Assembly (NCBI GenBank): GCA_030539415.1
Contig: JAUNSE010000114.1
Location: 1 to 6,561, forward strand
Source: Desulfovibrionaceae bacterium
GTDB taxonomy: Bacteria; Desulfobacterota; Desulfovibrionia; Desulfovibrionales; Desulfovibrionaceae
Reading direction: 5' to 3'
DNA length: 6,561 nucleotides
Shown here: positions 6,279 to 6,561 of the stretch, piece by piece
Layout of the letters: the number at the start of each line of letters is the position of its first letter
Position numbering within the stretch: the first letter of the stretch is position 1
Translations under genes and position numbers: made by a program
Notes under the pieces: model-generated
What the model saw: the letters and a program-made list of their open reading frames with translations, nothing else
Databases searched by the model: none
Told to the model about the DNA's origin: nothing

Positions 6279-6554
6279 ATGCCGGAACTCTGCCTCAACA
6301 TGGGCGCTCTTGAGCACAACTTCTACCTTGTCAGCGCGAAGACCCGCGAATGGGACTTCAGCTGGCTTCCGGTCCTCAAGATGACAGCCGACTTTCCCCC
6401 GGTGAAGGCTTTCCTGCATGATCACGGCTTACCGGCAACCGGCACGGCGGATATCGAGGACATCTGGACCGGCGGAGCCGGTGGCTCTGATGTTCCGGAT
6501 GAGGAAAGAGAGGGTCTTCCACATAAACCGTGGTTATGGTTTGGGGAAGCCTAG
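6279..6554 (+). pseudogene. N-terminal fragment of a fold-type III PLP enzyme (alanine-racemase-like), truncated
   Basis: The 91-residue product opens like the N-terminal domain of alanine racemase and related amino-acid racemases or aldolases. MGALEHN (8-14) corresponds to the usual A-L-x-H-N helix start, and WLPVLKM (29-35) to the beta strand carrying the PLP-binding lysine, here Lys34. FLHDHG (45-50) fits the following helix. Full-length members have about 350-400 residues, so most of the barrel and the C-terminal domain are missing. After about residue 70 the sequence no longer looks like the family, third codon positions become AT-rich, and the frame stops at TAG 6552-6554 inside a palindrome. 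Insertion of a mobile element or a frameshift near 6485-6512 would explain this. The original enzyme may have acted on the molecule handled by the upstream sensor-transporter. Family assignment rests on about 50 residues. Confidence 0.5.
6513..6551. mobile_element. Imperfect palindrome, possible end of an insertion sequence
   Basis: GG-T-CTTCC (6513-6520, one bulged T) pairs with GGAAGCC (6545-6551), and AAACC (6525-6529) pairs with GGTTT (6538-6542). Composition drops toward 50% GC here, unlike the surrounding genes, and the racemase-like reading frame is lost at this point. Ends starting GGGTCTTCC or GGCTCTTCC are typical of ISL3-type elements as I recall them. The rest of the element and the target duplication would lie beyond the window, so this stays tentative. 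A transcription terminator is the alternative, but no T-run follows. Confidence 0.3.
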
Positions 6555-6561
6555 AGACAAT

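Noticed and set aside
1..6561. CRISPR array, tRNA or rRNA genes
   Set aside because: No regularly spaced repeats, cloverleaf-like segment or rRNA-like sequence was seen on either strand.

Overview
The window is a GC-rich stretch of bacterial DNA with four genes or gene remnants, all on the plus strand. A twin-arginine (Tat) signal peptide, a 4Fe-4S L-serine dehydratase and a transporter with large extracytoplasmic sensor-like domains point to a Gram-negative, probably anaerobic or microaerobic organism. A Desulfovibrio-type bacterium would fit, but this is inference only; no rRNA or marker gene is present.

Region 1 (1-1507) holds a single-chain iron-sulfur L-serine dehydratase with two oddities. 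It begins with a clean Tat signal peptide, although members of this family are cytoplasmic. It is also interrupted by an in-frame amber codon (581-583) exactly at the conserved YYS-I/V-GGGF motif. The reading frame continues intact for 307 more codons and keeps all the expected cluster cysteines, including the C-terminal one. It is therefore a very young pseudogene, a readthrough gene or a sequencing error.

Region 2 (1508-2256) has no convincing gene. It holds a GC-rich hairpin, a 7-bp inverted repeat, a strong Rho-independent terminator (1656-1704), a perfect 13-bp palindrome overlapping the -35 box of a good sigma70-type promoter (1717-1745), a cluster of short repeats, and then a leader of about 500 nt whose last part is C-rich and G-poor, resembling a Rho loading region.

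Region 3 (2257-6206) holds two tightly coupled genes. The first encodes a 799-residue membrane protein with two successive membrane-anchored extracytoplasmic sensor-like modules, apparently an internal duplication, followed by a complete 12-helix MFS domain. The second, 11 nt downstream, encodes a 512-residue soluble protein that I do not recognise. 

Region 4 (6207-6561) starts with a 72-nt intergenic segment of about 22% GC carrying promoter-like and repeat elements. It is followed by the start of a fold-type III PLP enzyme (alanine-racemase-like N-terminus with the candidate Schiff-base lysine). That frame ends after 91 residues inside an imperfect palindrome that looks like the end of an insertion sequence. 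The layout suggests a locus for sensing, moving and converting an amino-acid-like small molecule: sensor-transporter, unknown cytoplasmic protein, PLP racemase-like enzyme. The substrate cannot be read from the sequence.
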